Origin: Phycisphaerales bacterium
GTDB lineage: Bacteria; Planctomycetota; Phycisphaerae; UBA1845
Assembly (NCBI GenBank): GCA_020353195.1
Contig: CP070691.1
Location: 574,067 to 628,553, forward strand
Length of the DNA stretch: 54,487 nucleotides
Direction of reading: 5' to 3'
This document shows positions 1-8,369 of this stretch, piece by piece. Numbering within the stretch: position 1 is the first letter of the stretch; every line of letters starts with the position of its first letter. Under the pieces are notes generated by a model. It saw nothing but the letters and a program-made list of their open reading frames with translations, had not been told where the DNA came from and did not search any database. Made by a program: the position numbers and the translations under genes.

Positions 1-1
1 C

Positions 2-340
2 GCCGAGGCCATCACGCGGCAGTTGCGCAAACTGGAGATTGCACCGGTGGCTTGCGTCGCCGCAATCGTGATGCTCGCGACCGGGATCGGCATACCGCTG
101 TCGCTGCTCTGGATCGTGACGGCGTATCTGTGTGGAAGGTGGCCGGGCGAGCTGGGCAAAGCGCTGCTGCCGGCATTGGCAGTCTCGGGGGCATCGTTGG
201 CCGTGCTGTATCCCGTAGCGGTGCGGCCTCTGTATCGCAAGGCCAAGACCGGTTTCAAGGACCTGCAGCAGCAAACCGCCGTCGAGCTGGCCCGCGAGCT
301 GCACCGGGCCGACGTACGTCGACGCCTGCGCCGCGCCTGA
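2..340 (+). CDS. C-terminal part of a small membrane protein (5' end outside window)
   Basis: The frame is open from the first base of the window, so the gene probably starts upstream; a TTG at 23 is the only start-like codon near the edge and has no ribosome site. The visible 112 residues hold two hydrophobic stretches, about residues 17-44 and 54-72, joined by a short polar segment (CGRWPGELGK). They are followed by a basic, helical C-terminal tail rich in Arg and Lys. I do not recognise a family. It looks like a two-helix membrane anchor with a cytoplasmic tail. The true length cannot be judged here. Confidence 0.55.
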   Translation, partial: AEAITRQLRKLEIAPVACVAAIVMLATGIGIPLSLLWIVTAYLCGRWPGELGKALLPALAVSGASLAVLYPVAVRPLYRKAKTGFKDLQQQTAVELARELHRADVRRRLRRA

Positions 341-403
341 ATGCTGCGCGTGAATCGTCGAGTCAGTACGTTTGGCGTCGGGCTGTAGACTCCCGAGCCC
401 AGC

Positions 404-1333
404 TCAGGGTCGCCCGGCAATGGTGAGCAGCGCCTGGACCATGCCGATGCATTCGCCCTTCTTCTTGACAGCAAGGAGCGGGACCGGGGATTTCTGAATG
501 AGCTGCTCGGTGACCGTGCCCAACAGGACCCCGGCGGCGCCGCTCCGGCCACGGGCCCCGATGACGACCACGTCGGCTTCCTCCGTCCGGATCGCCTCGA
601 GAATGATCGGCACCGGGTGGTTGTACAAGTCGGGCAGGTGCAGGGTCGACAGTTTGACGTGGCCGGTCTTCACGCGGCGCAGCAGCTTCTCCGACTCCTT
701 CTCGGCATGAGATCGCAGCTTGGCCTGATGCTCTTCCAGTGTCATCCCGACGCGCGAGTAGCCGCTGCTGACGCGGAAGACATTCAGGCACACGAGCCCG
801 TAGCCGGTGGCGGCCGCAATCTCCACCGCCACTTCCAGGGCATTGGCCGAGCAATCCGAATTGCGGACCGGCGCCAAGATATTCCCCTTGCGCTTGACCT
901 CGGCATCCAGCGGAAGCACCAGCACCGAGCATGTAGCCTTGCGGGTCAACCGTCGGGCGAACAGCGCGTCGCTGTCGGTCGCACCGCGCGGATCGCGAAG
1001 ACGCCCGATCACGATCAGGTCGATCTCCTTGTCGTGGGCGTAGCGGAGGATCTCCAGCAGCGGCGGTCCGGTCACCACCTCGCAGATGATTCTCTCGCTC
1101 CCATGCCCCTGGAAGTGCTCCTTCGCGCAGTCGCGAAGCGTTTCGGCAGTCACCGGGTTGGGGAGTGGTGGGGCCGCCTCGTCCGGCTCCGCTGCGGGTG
1201 CTTCCTCGGTCACGTGAACAACGTGCAATTCCCGCGTCTTGGCCAACCGCGCGATCGCACCGACATAGCGGAGCTTCGGCGCGCCGTATTCAGCACTTTC
1301 GATGCAGACCAGGATGCGTTCGTAGCGTTTCAT
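404..1333 (-). CDS. Universal stress protein with two tandem Usp domains
   Basis: The protein has 309 residues, about twice the length of a single-domain UspA protein. Domain 1 (about 1-142) begins with the typical first strand ERILVCIE. Domain 2 (about 150-291) begins GNILAPVRNS and ends with the full nucleotide-binding signature G-x2-G-x9-G-T at 259-273 (GARGRSGAAGVLLGT). The corresponding loop in domain 1 (near GRLRDPRGATDS) has lost the pattern, so only the second half is expected to bind ATP. Usp proteins are cytoplasmic and help cells survive starvation and stress. The ATG at 1333 has a GGAGG site nine bases upstream. The gene stands alone, facing away from the truncated gene at the window edge. 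Confidence 0.93.
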   Translation of the reverse strand: MKRYERILVCIESAEYGAPKLRYVGAIARLAKTRELHVVHVTEEAPAAEPDEAAPPLPNPVTAETLRDCAKEHFQGHGSERIICEVVTGPPLLEILRYAHDKEIDLIVIGRLRDPRGATDSDALFARRLTRKATCSVLVLPLDAEVKRKGNILAPVRNSDCSANALEVAVEIAAATGYGLVCLNVFRVSSGYSRVGMTLEEHQAKLRSHAEKESEKLLRRVKTGHVKLSTLHLPDLYNHPVPIILEAIRTEEADVVVIGARGRSGAAGVLLGTVTEQLIQKSPVPLLAVKKKGECIGMVQALLTIAGRP

Positions 1334-1456
1334 ACCGGGCCTCCGTCGTCGAAGCAGATGATGAGCCGCACTCTACGTAACGCACATGACGGTGGATCGG
1401 CCTATCCTACCGGGACCGGCGTCGAGTCGCGACCGGGGGCGCAGAAAAGTGACCAC

Positions 1457-1978
1457 TTACTCGACGGCCAGGGCCGAGGCGACCGCCAACGCGATGCACA
1501 ACGCCGCCATCGCAACGGCCACCAGGAGCTTACCCACGGTCCCGAGGGCACGTCCCGCGGCGGCCAGCAACCCGACCCGGGCGGCTCCCATCATATCGTC
1601 GCGGACGGTCATCTCGCCGATCACCGCGCCGACGAAGCACCCGATCACCCCGCCCGCGACGGTGCCGATGACCGGTAAGGGCAGCGAAAACACGAACATG
1701 CCGATGAAGCCGCCCCCCAACGCATACCAGCTGGCCCGTCTCGACGCCCCCGCCCGCCGGACCACCAACGCCGACGCCGCGAACTCGACCAACTCGCCGA
1801 TGACGGCCATGCCCGCCAGCACACACAGAACGGTCGGCGTCAGCCGGTCCCAATCGCCGAGCCATGAATACGCGATCGCCACGGCAAGGATGAGCCACGT
1901 GCCGGGCAATTGCACCACCGCCAGCAGCACACCCGCCAGGCAGGCGACGACAAGCCCGGTCAACCACAGCAATTCCAT
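1457..1978 (-). CDS. DUF456-family integral membrane protein
   Basis: This 173-residue protein is almost entirely hydrophobic. The N-terminal pair of helices carries the family-typical QLPGTWLI stretch, followed by an acidic GELVEF segment. The middle holds a Gly-rich region (GGGFIGMFVF, then TVAGGVIGCFVGAVIGE) characteristic of DUF456 proteins, which have glycine-zipper-like repeats. The last 40 residues form another membrane helix. No biochemical role is established for DUF456. The start at 1978 is the only ATG that keeps the first helix. Its ribosome site is weak. It lies 85 bases downstream of the phospholipase-like gene on the same strand and may be co-transcribed with it. Confidence 0.85.
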   Translation of the reverse strand: MELLWLTGLVVACLAGVLLAVVQLPGTWLILAVAIAYSWLGDWDRLTPTVLCVLAGMAVIGELVEFAASALVVRRAGASRRASWYALGGGFIGMFVFSLPLPVIGTVAGGVIGCFVGAVIGEMTVRDDMMGAARVGLLAAAGRALGTVGKLLVAVAMAALCIALAVASALAVE

Positions 1979-2063
1979 GAATCTATCGTCCCAACGGGCG
2001 CGCGTATCGAGTTGGCAGGACCGCGCCGCGGACTCGTGGTGGTGCCATGCCGGCGGGATCGGA

Positions 2064-2960
2064 TCACGCCACCGCGATCCGTGGTTCGGGTTTCGGGGCG
2101 TAGGAGGCGGCCGCCTCCTGCACGAGGTGGTCCAGGGGCAGCCCGCGGCGGCGCAGGCGGCGCACCTCGCGGCGGCTCACGCGCGCATGCAGCAGGGCCG
2201 AGGTGCCGTTCGGGTCGTCGTGCAGCAGGGGTGAACGATGCCCGTCGGACAGGATGGACGTCATCCGGTCCAGACATTCGCGGTGATAGCGACACAGCAG
2301 CTCGGCGCACAGCGGCCAGCGCGAGTACCGCCCCCAAACCCCTACCGATCGTTGCCAGCGCCGTCGCGTCACCAGGCGGTTGATCCGCTCGAACATCCGC
2401 AGGTTCATCTCATACGGCAGGAAGGTCTGGGTGAACACACCCGCCATCAGGTCGTGGTGCATCTGGAAATCGTGCAGCGCCAGGGCCTTGAGCTCCCGGA
2501 ACGGTGCCGGGGCGAGGGCATGGTCCGCCCGCATTTCCCAGTACATGTGTCCGAAGCTGATCGTCGTCCTCGAGACCGCCAACTGCCGGGGGATGAACTT
2601 TCCGTGGGCAACGGTGTCGGCCGCCAGGTGCGAGAGGTACCCCAGTGTGAACGCCTGTCCGCGTTCATCCGGGGCCGTCTCCAACAGGCGGAACCCGGTC
2701 GTCCAATGGTGGCAGAACTGCTTGATCCGGCTCCACCGCTTGGCGACCACCACGTCCGCGGCGACATTGCCGTAGAGATAGTCGACGGCGCAGCGCGTCA
2801 GGAGGACGGCCACCGAAGCGGGCAGCAGCCCCAGTTGAGCCAGCATCTGCGTGCCCAGATGGACGTGCGTCGCCGGGCCCCAGGCCAGCGCCGCGTCGAC
2901 GTCGAAAAGGCAACTCAGCCCGGCGAGCAGGAACGCGGTAAGCCAGATTCTTGGTCTCAT
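2064..2960 (-). CDS. Secreted zinc-dependent phospholipase C family protein
   Basis: The 298-residue protein starts with a signal peptide (about 1-26, ending DAALA). The predicted mature N-terminus is Trp27 (WGPATHVH). In bacterial zinc-dependent phospholipases C the free N-terminal Trp is itself a zinc ligand, so this fits well. Two further family motifs are present: HxxxD in SHLAADTVAH and HxxxE in GHMYWEMRAD. The Arg-rich C-terminal third is not typical of the characterised clostridial or Bacillus enzymes. The substrate may therefore differ, and phosphodiesterase activity is inferred. A TATAAT -10 box on the minus strand (2999-3004) lies about 40 bases upstream of the ATG. Confidence 0.85.
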   Translation of the reverse strand: MRPRIWLTAFLLAGLSCLFDVDAALAWGPATHVHLGTQMLAQLGLLPASVAVLLTRCAVDYLYGNVAADVVVAKRWSRIKQFCHHWTTGFRLLETAPDERGQAFTLGYLSHLAADTVAHGKFIPRQLAVSRTTISFGHMYWEMRADHALAPAPFRELKALALHDFQMHHDLMAGVFTQTFLPYEMNLRMFERINRLVTRRRWQRSVGVWGRYSRWPLCAELLCRYHRECLDRMTSILSDGHRSPLLHDDPNGTSALLHARVSRREVRRLRRRGLPLDHLVQEAAASYAPKPEPRIAVA

Positions 2961-2998
2961 GCCACACTACTTCTCGGCAGGGTGTGATCAATCCGGGC

Positions 2999-3016
2999 AT
3001 TATACGTTCGTAACGT
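2999..3016 (-). promoter_or_regulatory. -10 box and small inverted repeat upstream of the phospholipase-like gene
   Basis: On the minus strand a perfect TATAAT occupies 2999-3004. Directly upstream of it is the inverted repeat ACGTT-CGT-AACGT (3004-3016). I see no good -35 hexamer at 16-18 bases. A repeat filling the spacer of a promoter with no -35 box is a common layout for activator- or repressor-controlled promoters, but this is inference. Confidence 0.4.
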
Positions 3017-3076
3017 GCCCTGGTGGCCTGTTTTTTCGCTTTTTTGGGGCGTAAAATCCCGTCACGAACTCGCTTG

Positions 3077-3105
3077 TTGACGCTTTCACCGCCCGGCGAT
3101 AGACT
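3077..3105 (+). promoter_or_regulatory. Sigma-70-type promoter of the STAS / anti-sigma operon
   Basis: TTGACG (3077-3082) and TAGACT (3100-3105) are separated by exactly 17 bases. The likely start site is near 3112, giving a leader of about 40 bases before the STAS gene, whose ATG at 3154 is preceded by the ribosome site AGGAGCC. The box style matches the other vegetative promoters read in this window. Confidence 0.65.
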
Positions 3106-3153
3106 CCGGTATCTTGTAGGTTCGACAATACCTTACGTTACAGGAGCCTCTGC

Positions 3154-3510
3154 ATGGCGCAAGAGCAAGGCCATTTGACCGTCCAAGACCGGGACGGCGT
3201 CACGGTCGTCGAATTCGCCGAACGCAAGATCCTGGAAGAACTGACGATTCGCGAGATCGAGGCCGAGTTGATGGACCTGGTCAGCGAGACGGCCGGCATC
3301 AAGCTGGTGCTGAACTTCACGAACGTCGGGCACTTCTCCAGTGCCGCGCTGGGGACCCTGAACAAGCTGTTCGAGCTGGTCAGACAGAAGAGCGGGCGCA
3401 TGATCCTGACCGGGATCAGCCCGCGGATCATGGACGTCTTCGAAATCACCAACCTGCGCAAGCGTTTCGAGATCCGCAACACGGTAGCCGACGCCCTGAC
3501 AGAGTTCTAA
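3154..3510 (+). CDS. STAS-domain anti-sigma factor antagonist (SpoIIAA/RsbV type)
   Basis: This is a single STAS domain of 118 residues, the usual size of SpoIIAA/RsbV proteins. The conserved loop NFTNVGHFSSAALGTL (54-69) aligns with the phosphorylation loop of SpoIIAA, with Ser62 in the position of the phosphorylated serine. In partner switching the unphosphorylated antagonist binds the anti-sigma kinase and frees a sigma factor. The gene is followed after 61 bases by exactly such a kinase-like ATPase. No sigma-B/F-type gene is adjacent, so the partner sigma factor, or another target, must be elsewhere. Confidence 0.9.
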   Translation: MAQEQGHLTVQDRDGVTVVEFAERKILEELTIREIEAELMDLVSETAGIKLVLNFTNVGHFSSAALGTLNKLFELVRQKSGRMILTGISPRIMDVFEITNLRKRFEIRNTVADALTEF

Positions 3511-3571
3511 CCGTCCTGCCAGAACGTTGGCCGGCAATTGGCGGCGGGTACCCCGGGCCCGTCGGCTTACT

Positions 3572-4024
3572 ATGGCGGCTGTCGACCCCGACAACGAGGC
3601 GACCTTCAAGGTCATCGAAATCCCCAGCGCACTGAAAGCGACCAGGGAGCCGCAGGAGACGGTTCTGAAAGAGGCTGAGGACTGCGGCTTCTGCGGGGAC
3701 ACCCTCTTCGCGATCAAGCTCGCCCTGGAAGAGGCGATGAGCAACGCCGTCAAGCACGGCAACAAGTGCGATCCGGCGAAACGGGTCACGATTCGTTACG
3801 CCGTCACCGACGAGCGATTGGTCGTGGTCGTGGCGGACGAGGGCGGTGGCTTCGCGCCGGAGTCGGTGCCGGACCCCACGACCCGTGACCGACTACCGCT
3901 TCCCAACGGACGGGGGATCATGCTCATGCGGGCCTACATGGATGTCGTCGAATACCGCAACAACGGCGCCGAAGTCTACATGATGAAGCGAAAGCCCGAA
4001 GCCGAGGATCGGGCCGCCCAGTAG
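3572..4024 (+). CDS. Anti-sigma regulatory factor, RsbW-like ATP-binding protein
   Basis: The 150-residue protein is a lone GHKL (HATPase_c_2) domain. The N box is at 53-64 (EEAMSNAVKHGN), the G1 box at 89-94 (DEGGGF) and the G2 box at 113-119 (GRGIMLM), all intact. Such proteins phosphorylate their STAS antagonist on Ser and sequester a sigma factor. The start chosen is ATG 3572; the in-frame TTG at 3527 would add 15 Arg-rich residues and has no ribosome site. It forms an operon with the STAS gene upstream and the acylphosphatase gene 71 bases downstream. Confidence 0.9.
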   Translation: MAAVDPDNEATFKVIEIPSALKATREPQETVLKEAEDCGFCGDTLFAIKLALEEAMSNAVKHGNKCDPAKRVTIRYAVTDERLVVVVADEGGGFAPESVPDPTTRDRLPLPNGRGIMLMRAYMDVVEYRNNGAEVYMMKRKPEAEDRAAQ

Positions 4025-4095
4025 AACCGTGCCGCTTTACCGGCGCGAGACCGCGCAGCTTCATCCGACAGCACAACATCGTCCGATCTGGCACC

Positions 4096-4368
4096 ATGAA
4101 CGTTCGTCGTACCATCCATTTCAGCGGCCGGGTGCAGGGCGTCGGCTTCCGGTTCACCGCCGTACACGTGTCGCGCGGCTTTCAAGTCACCGGAACCGTC
4201 AGGAACCTGATGGACGGACGCGTGGAGCTCGTTGCGGAAGGCGAGCCGAGCGAGATCGATCGCTTCGTCGACGCCATCGGCGTACAGATGGGCGATCTGA
4301 TCCACGACACCCGCTGCGTCGAATCGCCCGCCACCGATCAGTACGAATCGTTCGGCATCTCCTACTGA
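4096..4368 (+). CDS. acyP: Acylphosphatase
   Basis: At 90 residues this is the normal length for the family. The phosphate-binding loop GRVQGVGFR is at 11-19, with catalytic Arg19, and the catalytic Asn37 lies in TVRNLMDGRVEL. The enzyme hydrolyses acyl phosphates such as acetyl phosphate and carbamoyl phosphate in the cytoplasm. It is the last gene of the operon with the STAS and anti-sigma genes. Because acyl phosphates can phosphorylate receiver proteins there may be a regulatory link, but that is speculation. Its stop codon overlaps the end of the convergent peptidase gene by seven bases. Confidence 0.95.
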   Translation: MNVRRTIHFSGRVQGVGFRFTAVHVSRGFQVTGTVRNLMDGRVELVAEGEPSEIDRFVDAIGVQMGDLIHDTRCVESPATDQYESFGISY

Positions 4369-6263
4369 CGGGCAGCGCCGCCCGAGCCCGCTTGGCGATC
4401 CTGCGGGCTGACGTACAGCTGGGCGAAGTACTTGGCCGTCAGAGGCTCACCGGTCGCCCGCCGGGTCAACTCGTCCCACGAGTAGAGCTTGCCCGGGGCG
4501 AAGACCCTCTCCCGCAGATAGTCGGCGACGTCCTTCCGCTGGAAGAAGCTCGTCTCGTGAGGGTCGGCGACGCCCATGACGTTCTTCGCCACGTAGTCAT
4601 ACACCTGGCACGAGAACAGGCTGCCCATCATGTAGCTGTGATAGTAAACCGGGGCGGCCACCACGTGGTGTTTCGCGGCGTAGTCCGGGCGGCTCGTGGT
4701 CTCCGGGGAGTTCAGCAGCTGGTACCGTTTCTTGAGGTCCCACCAGAGTTTGCCCAGATCCTGGTCCGGGTTCGCGTACATCCCGTGCTCAAAACGCACC
4801 ATGACCTGCGCCCAGCGGCTGAATATCAGCTTCTCCCTTCGCAGCGCCCGGCGGGCGGCGGGCACCGCACGCTTCGCCGGGCCCGGCTCGATCCCCACCA
4901 CCTTCACCAGGAACTCCTCGTTGTTGGCCATGGCCCCGAGCAGCATGGCGATACCCTCGGTGGTCACGCCGCTGGACGCGGTGCGGAGGACGAAGGGCAG
5001 GTCCGGGCTGAGGTACTTGTCGTAGACGGCGTGGCCCAGTTCGTGCAGCAGCGTACCCATCCACATGAGGTTGGGCTTGAGATTGCAGAAGATGCGGATG
5101 TCGCCGGCGCGATCCATGTCGCTGCAATATGCGTGGGGGCTCTTGCCCGGCTTCTCGTAGAGGTCGCTGCGGGCCAGGACGTCCTCAATGGGCATGCCCA
5201 TGCTCGCGTAGTAAGCGGTCGCCAGGGCGACGATGTCCTTGCCCTCATAGAGAGCGTCCAGATTGACCGCCTGCCCCCTCGTGGGGGCTTCCTGGAAGAA
5301 CAGGTCGCCGTAGTGCCACGGGCGCAAGGCGGCCGTGTCGATGCCGAAGCGGGCCGCCCGCTCGGCGTCGAGTTCCCGCTTGAGTTCGGCGAAGGGCTCG
5401 CGCGTCAACTCGTCGAGCTCATCGAACAGCTGGAACAGCTCAGCGGGGTCGATCTCCTGCGTGGCCAGTTTCATCGAATAGAAACTGTTGAAACCGAGCT
5501 GGCGAGCGGACTCGTTCCGCAGCCGAACGAGCTCGGCCAACTGCGCTTCGACCTTGGCCCCGACCTCCATGTACGCTTTCCAGGCCTGCTCCGCCGCAGC
5601 CGAGTCGGTCGACTCGGCCAGGATCTTGCGGATGTCGTTCTCCGTGTGGGGGCGGCCGTCGACTACGCCCCGGTGGTGGTTGCAGGTCTGCTCGACCTTC
5701 GCCTCCAGGTCTATGATCTTCCTGGACAACTCAGGATCGCCCTGGGCAGGCAGAAAGCTGAGGTACATGACGACGAGCTTGCGCTTGCGCGTGGCGTCGG
5801 TGACCTTGCCGCCGTCCTTGAGGGCCTTGAGTCTGGCAAACGTCTGCCGATCGCTGTGCAGGTCGAGCAGCTTGGCATCGGCTTCGCGCCGCCGCTGGAA
5901 GGCCTCGTCGGTCCCCGTGATGTTGGCGTCCCACCAGGCCTGGCACTGCTCGAGATAGAGCGGACGGAACCGGGCAACATAGGCGTCGTACAGTGCATCG
6001 AGTTCGGCGCCCGCATCGCCGGCACCTTGCGATGGTTCGGACGCCCGAGCGGTCGCCGCCAGCAACACGGCGGCGAGGCAGATCTGCAACACCGCACGAC
6101 GCGCGCAGGCAAGGATGTGGGTACAGCGGACGGATGGCCCGCACGTACGCCGCACCGACAGGCGCGCCGACGGCGCCACCTGGGTCCCTGAGCCGTCAAG
6201 CACCCGCACGACGACGGTGCGCCTCAACCGCACGCTGTCGGCAGCCATGTCACGAACGATCAT
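4362..6263 (-). CDS. M2 family zinc metallopeptidase (peptidyl-dipeptidase A / ACE-like)
   Basis: The protein has 633 residues from ATG 6263, which has the site AGGAG nine bases upstream; a start at 6362 would add 33 residues without a ribosome site. The zinc motif HELGH is at 407-411 and the third ligand Glu436 lies in TTEGIAML, the spacing of gluzincins. Helical sequence with conserved blocks such as NFYSMKL-like FNSFYSMKL and WWDLKKRYQ supports the M2 family. A hydrophobic signal segment (AVLQICLAAVLLAATARA) ends near residue 75 after an unusually long Arg-rich leader. Either the export signal is long or the real start is a later GTG. The mature enzyme should be periplasmic and remove dipeptides from peptide C-termini. 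Confidence 0.88.
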   Translation of the reverse strand: MIVRDMAADSVRLRRTVVVRVLDGSGTQVAPSARLSVRRTCGPSVRCTHILACARRAVLQICLAAVLLAATARASEPSQGAGDAGAELDALYDAYVARFRPLYLEQCQAWWDANITGTDEAFQRRREADAKLLDLHSDRQTFARLKALKDGGKVTDATRKRKLVVMYLSFLPAQGDPELSRKIIDLEAKVEQTCNHHRGVVDGRPHTENDIRKILAESTDSAAAEQAWKAYMEVGAKVEAQLAELVRLRNESARQLGFNSFYSMKLATQEIDPAELFQLFDELDELTREPFAELKRELDAERAARFGIDTAALRPWHYGDLFFQEAPTRGQAVNLDALYEGKDIVALATAYYASMGMPIEDVLARSDLYEKPGKSPHAYCSDMDRAGDIRIFCNLKPNLMWMGTLLHELGHAVYDKYLSPDLPFVLRTASSGVTTEGIAMLLGAMANNEEFLVKVVGIEPGPAKRAVPAARRALRREKLIFSRWAQVMVRFEHGMYANPDQDLGKLWWDLKKRYQLLNSPETTSRPDYAAKHHVVAAPVYYHSYMMGSLFSCQVYDYVAKNVMGVADPHETSFFQRKDVADYLRERVFAPGKLYSWDELTRRATGEPLTAKYFAQLYVSPQDRQAGSGGAARQ

Positions 6264-6563
6264 AGTGTTCTCCTGGTGTCTTATGCCTGCTGATCGCAAG
6301 CCGGTAAACGGTCGGACGCCGCCCTGTAGGTCCCCAAAGGGCAGACCTGACGAGCCCGTCATTCAACAGTCAGGGATCGTACACGGTATCGAACCGGCGC
6401 GAAACCCCGTACCCGGACGCGCGGCCGCCTGCAGCGTCGACGGGATTCGCCGGGTCGCGTAGAATCCCAGTCGTCGAATGCGGAGGGGCAGACACGACTC
6501 CGGAAGGGGCCCGGCAACGGGTGACCACCTCGAACCGAGCCAGCGGTCTGCCCGCATGCACGT
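6264..6563. other. Divergent intergenic region between the peptidase and sulfatase genes
   Basis: This 300-base gap holds the leader of the peptidase on the minus strand and the promoter of the sulfatase-like gene on the plus strand (boxed separately). I see no gene in it. Short open frames on both strands lack ribosome sites and recognisable sequence. Confidence 0.6.
6437..6465 (+). promoter_or_regulatory. Candidate promoter of the sulfatase-like gene
   Basis: TCGACG (6437-6442), 17 bases, then TAGAAT (6460-6465). The -35 box is a poor match, but the -10 box and the CCC that follows resemble the fabG and acpP promoters. The predicted leader is about 90 bases. Confidence 0.45.
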
Positions 6564-8033
6564 ATGAAAGCGCTTCAACGGATACTTGTGTCAGCCGTGT
6601 TGTGCCTGGTCACCGGCATGCAGGGCGGCTGCGACCGGGAACGCACGGCCCGGGACCAAGCGTCCGCGCCCGCAGTCGACGGGCCGACGCCGAACATCAT
6701 CCTCGTGATGATCGATGCCCTGCGGGCCGACCGGCTAGGGGTCCAAGGCCACCCGCGCAAGCTCACGCCGACGCTCGACTCCATCGCCGCCGGCAGCGTG
6801 ATCTTCGAGCGGGCAATCGCCGCCGCTCCGTGGACGCAGCCGTCGATCGCATCCCTGTTCAGCGGGTGCTACCCGGGCGTTCATCAAGTCACTGACTTCG
6901 GATTCGCCGTCGACGCCACGAACCGGAAAGTCCCGAAGATCAGAGTGTTTCGCGATTCGTTCGACACGATGGCCGAGGCGCTTCGGGCCCGGGGATACAG
7001 CACGGCCGGTTTCGTGGCAAACCCGTTTGTCCTGGCCGACTACGGATTCGCGCAGGGCTTCGATCACTTCGACACGACGTTCATCGGCTTGACGACGCCG
7101 GGCAGCGTGATCAACGATGCCGCGATCGCCTGGTTGCAGCAGCGGGACGTCGAGCGACCCTTCTTCCTGTACCTCCACTACATGGACGTGCACGGTCCCT
7201 ACCATGCCCCTCCCGAATTCCTCGACCCGCTGGTTGACGAGGTCGACGCCATGCCCGCCAAGCGCTCGATCACCGACAAGGACATCCGGCGCCTGGCGTA
7301 TCTGGGCGGGGCCCCGCCCGGCTGCACCGACCTGCCGCGCTTCGAACGGCTGAGCCACTACCAGGAGTACTGGGCAGCCCGATACGATGCGGGAGTAGCC
7401 CAAGCGGACCATTACCTTGGCGAGCTGCGATCGAAACTCCAGACGATGAAGCTGTGGGAAACCGCGTACGTCATCGTGACGGCCGACCACGGAGAGGCGC
7501 TGTTCGAGCACGGGCATTGGGACCACGGCTTGAGCACGCACCATCCGGAGCTGCACGTGCCGCTGATTGTCCGTTGGCCTACGGCTCTGCCTGCGGACAC
7601 GCGCGTGGCCGACACGGTCCGATTGATCGACCTGTTCCCCACGCTGGTCGAGCAGCTGCGGTTGCCGAAGGTCTCCCGGGCGCAGGGGCGCTCCCTGCTG
7701 CCGCTGCTCGCCGACCAAGCGCCGGCGGCGCCGCTGCCGGCGTTCGCCGAGGCGGTCAAGAAAGGACCAGAACAGTACGCACTCTACCGCGGCGACTGGA
7801 AGCTGATTCTTCACGCCGACTCCGGGTCCGCAAGGCTCTACAACATCGCCGACGACCCGCTGGAGCAGCGCGACCTGGCCGCCAACGCCCCCGCGCAACT
7901 GAAATCCCTGACGGCGCTGGTTCAGGAGCGCCTCGGCCGAAACCGCCGCCTGGCTGCCGGTGAACCCGTCGAGGAGATCCCCCTGACTCCCGACCGGCTC
8001 GACCGCCTGCGGTCGCTCGGCTACGTGGAATGA
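6564..8033 (+). CDS. Sulfatase-like lipoprotein of the alkaline phosphatase superfamily, active-site Thr instead of Cys
   Basis: This 489-residue protein has a lipoprotein signal (hydrophobic 7-19, Cys23 in MQGGC) and is expected to be anchored on the periplasmic side. The sulfatase fold is clear: metal-site Asp51 in VMIDALRADRLG, a second metal site in VTADHGEALFEHGHWDHG, and the late LYNIADDPLEQRDLA block. At the nucleophile position the sequence is APWTQPSIASLF, with Thr91 where true sulfatases have the Cys that becomes formylglycine. A Thr nucleophile is found in phosphodiesterases and phosphotransferases of the same superfamily. The substrate may therefore be a phosphate ester, not a sulfate. 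Confidence 0.88.
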   Translation: MKALQRILVSAVLCLVTGMQGGCDRERTARDQASAPAVDGPTPNIILVMIDALRADRLGVQGHPRKLTPTLDSIAAGSVIFERAIAAAPWTQPSIASLFSGCYPGVHQVTDFGFAVDATNRKVPKIRVFRDSFDTMAEALRARGYSTAGFVANPFVLADYGFAQGFDHFDTTFIGLTTPGSVINDAAIAWLQQRDVERPFFLYLHYMDVHGPYHAPPEFLDPLVDEVDAMPAKRSITDKDIRRLAYLGGAPPGCTDLPRFERLSHYQEYWAARYDAGVAQADHYLGELRSKLQTMKLWETAYVIVTADHGEALFEHGHWDHGLSTHHPELHVPLIVRWPTALPADTRVADTVRLIDLFPTLVEQLRLPKVSRAQGRSLLPLLADQAPAAPLPAFAEAVKKGPEQYALYRGDWKLILHADSGSARLYNIADDPLEQRDLAANAPAQLKSLTALVQERLGRNRRLAAGEPVEEIPLTPDRLDRLRSLGYVE

Positions 8034-8308
8034 TGCGCTCCGGGTCTCTTCATCGTCAGGGGATGTCAGGAGAGCCGAAGCTGCCGGACGGAGATTTCGC
8101 GCTGCGAGCCCAGTTGTTCAGGGCCAACGACAGTTCCGTGGTCCGCGTCATCGATGACGGCGGTCGACTCTCACCCCGACGTCTGAATGAGGAGCGGGAA
8201 CCCGCAACGGCGTTTCCGGCTCACGTCCAGCGAAGCGCATCAGGCACGCTTCAAACCTTACAGGGCTGCAACATTGCGCGAAGTAATGCTTTACGCACGG
8301 CGATCGTT

Positions 8309-8337
8309 GTTGACTTTATGGCTGAATGGTGCTAAAT
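8309..8337 (+). promoter_or_regulatory. Strong sigma-70-like promoter in the gap after the sulfatase gene
   Basis: TTGACT (8309-8314), a 17-base spacer and TAAATT (8332-8337) lie in a locally AT-rich patch. No credible gene starts downstream. The transcript would meet a hairpin at 8370-8399 within about 60 bases. Confidence 0.55.
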
Positions 8338-8369
8338 TATTCGTCCTGCGATTGGATGGGGGTTCCGGC

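Noticed and set aside
4029..6191. Plus-strand open frame of 720 codons opposite the M2 peptidase
   Set aside because: It is the shadow of the peptidase, which has HELGH, the third zinc ligand, a signal peptide and a ribosome site.
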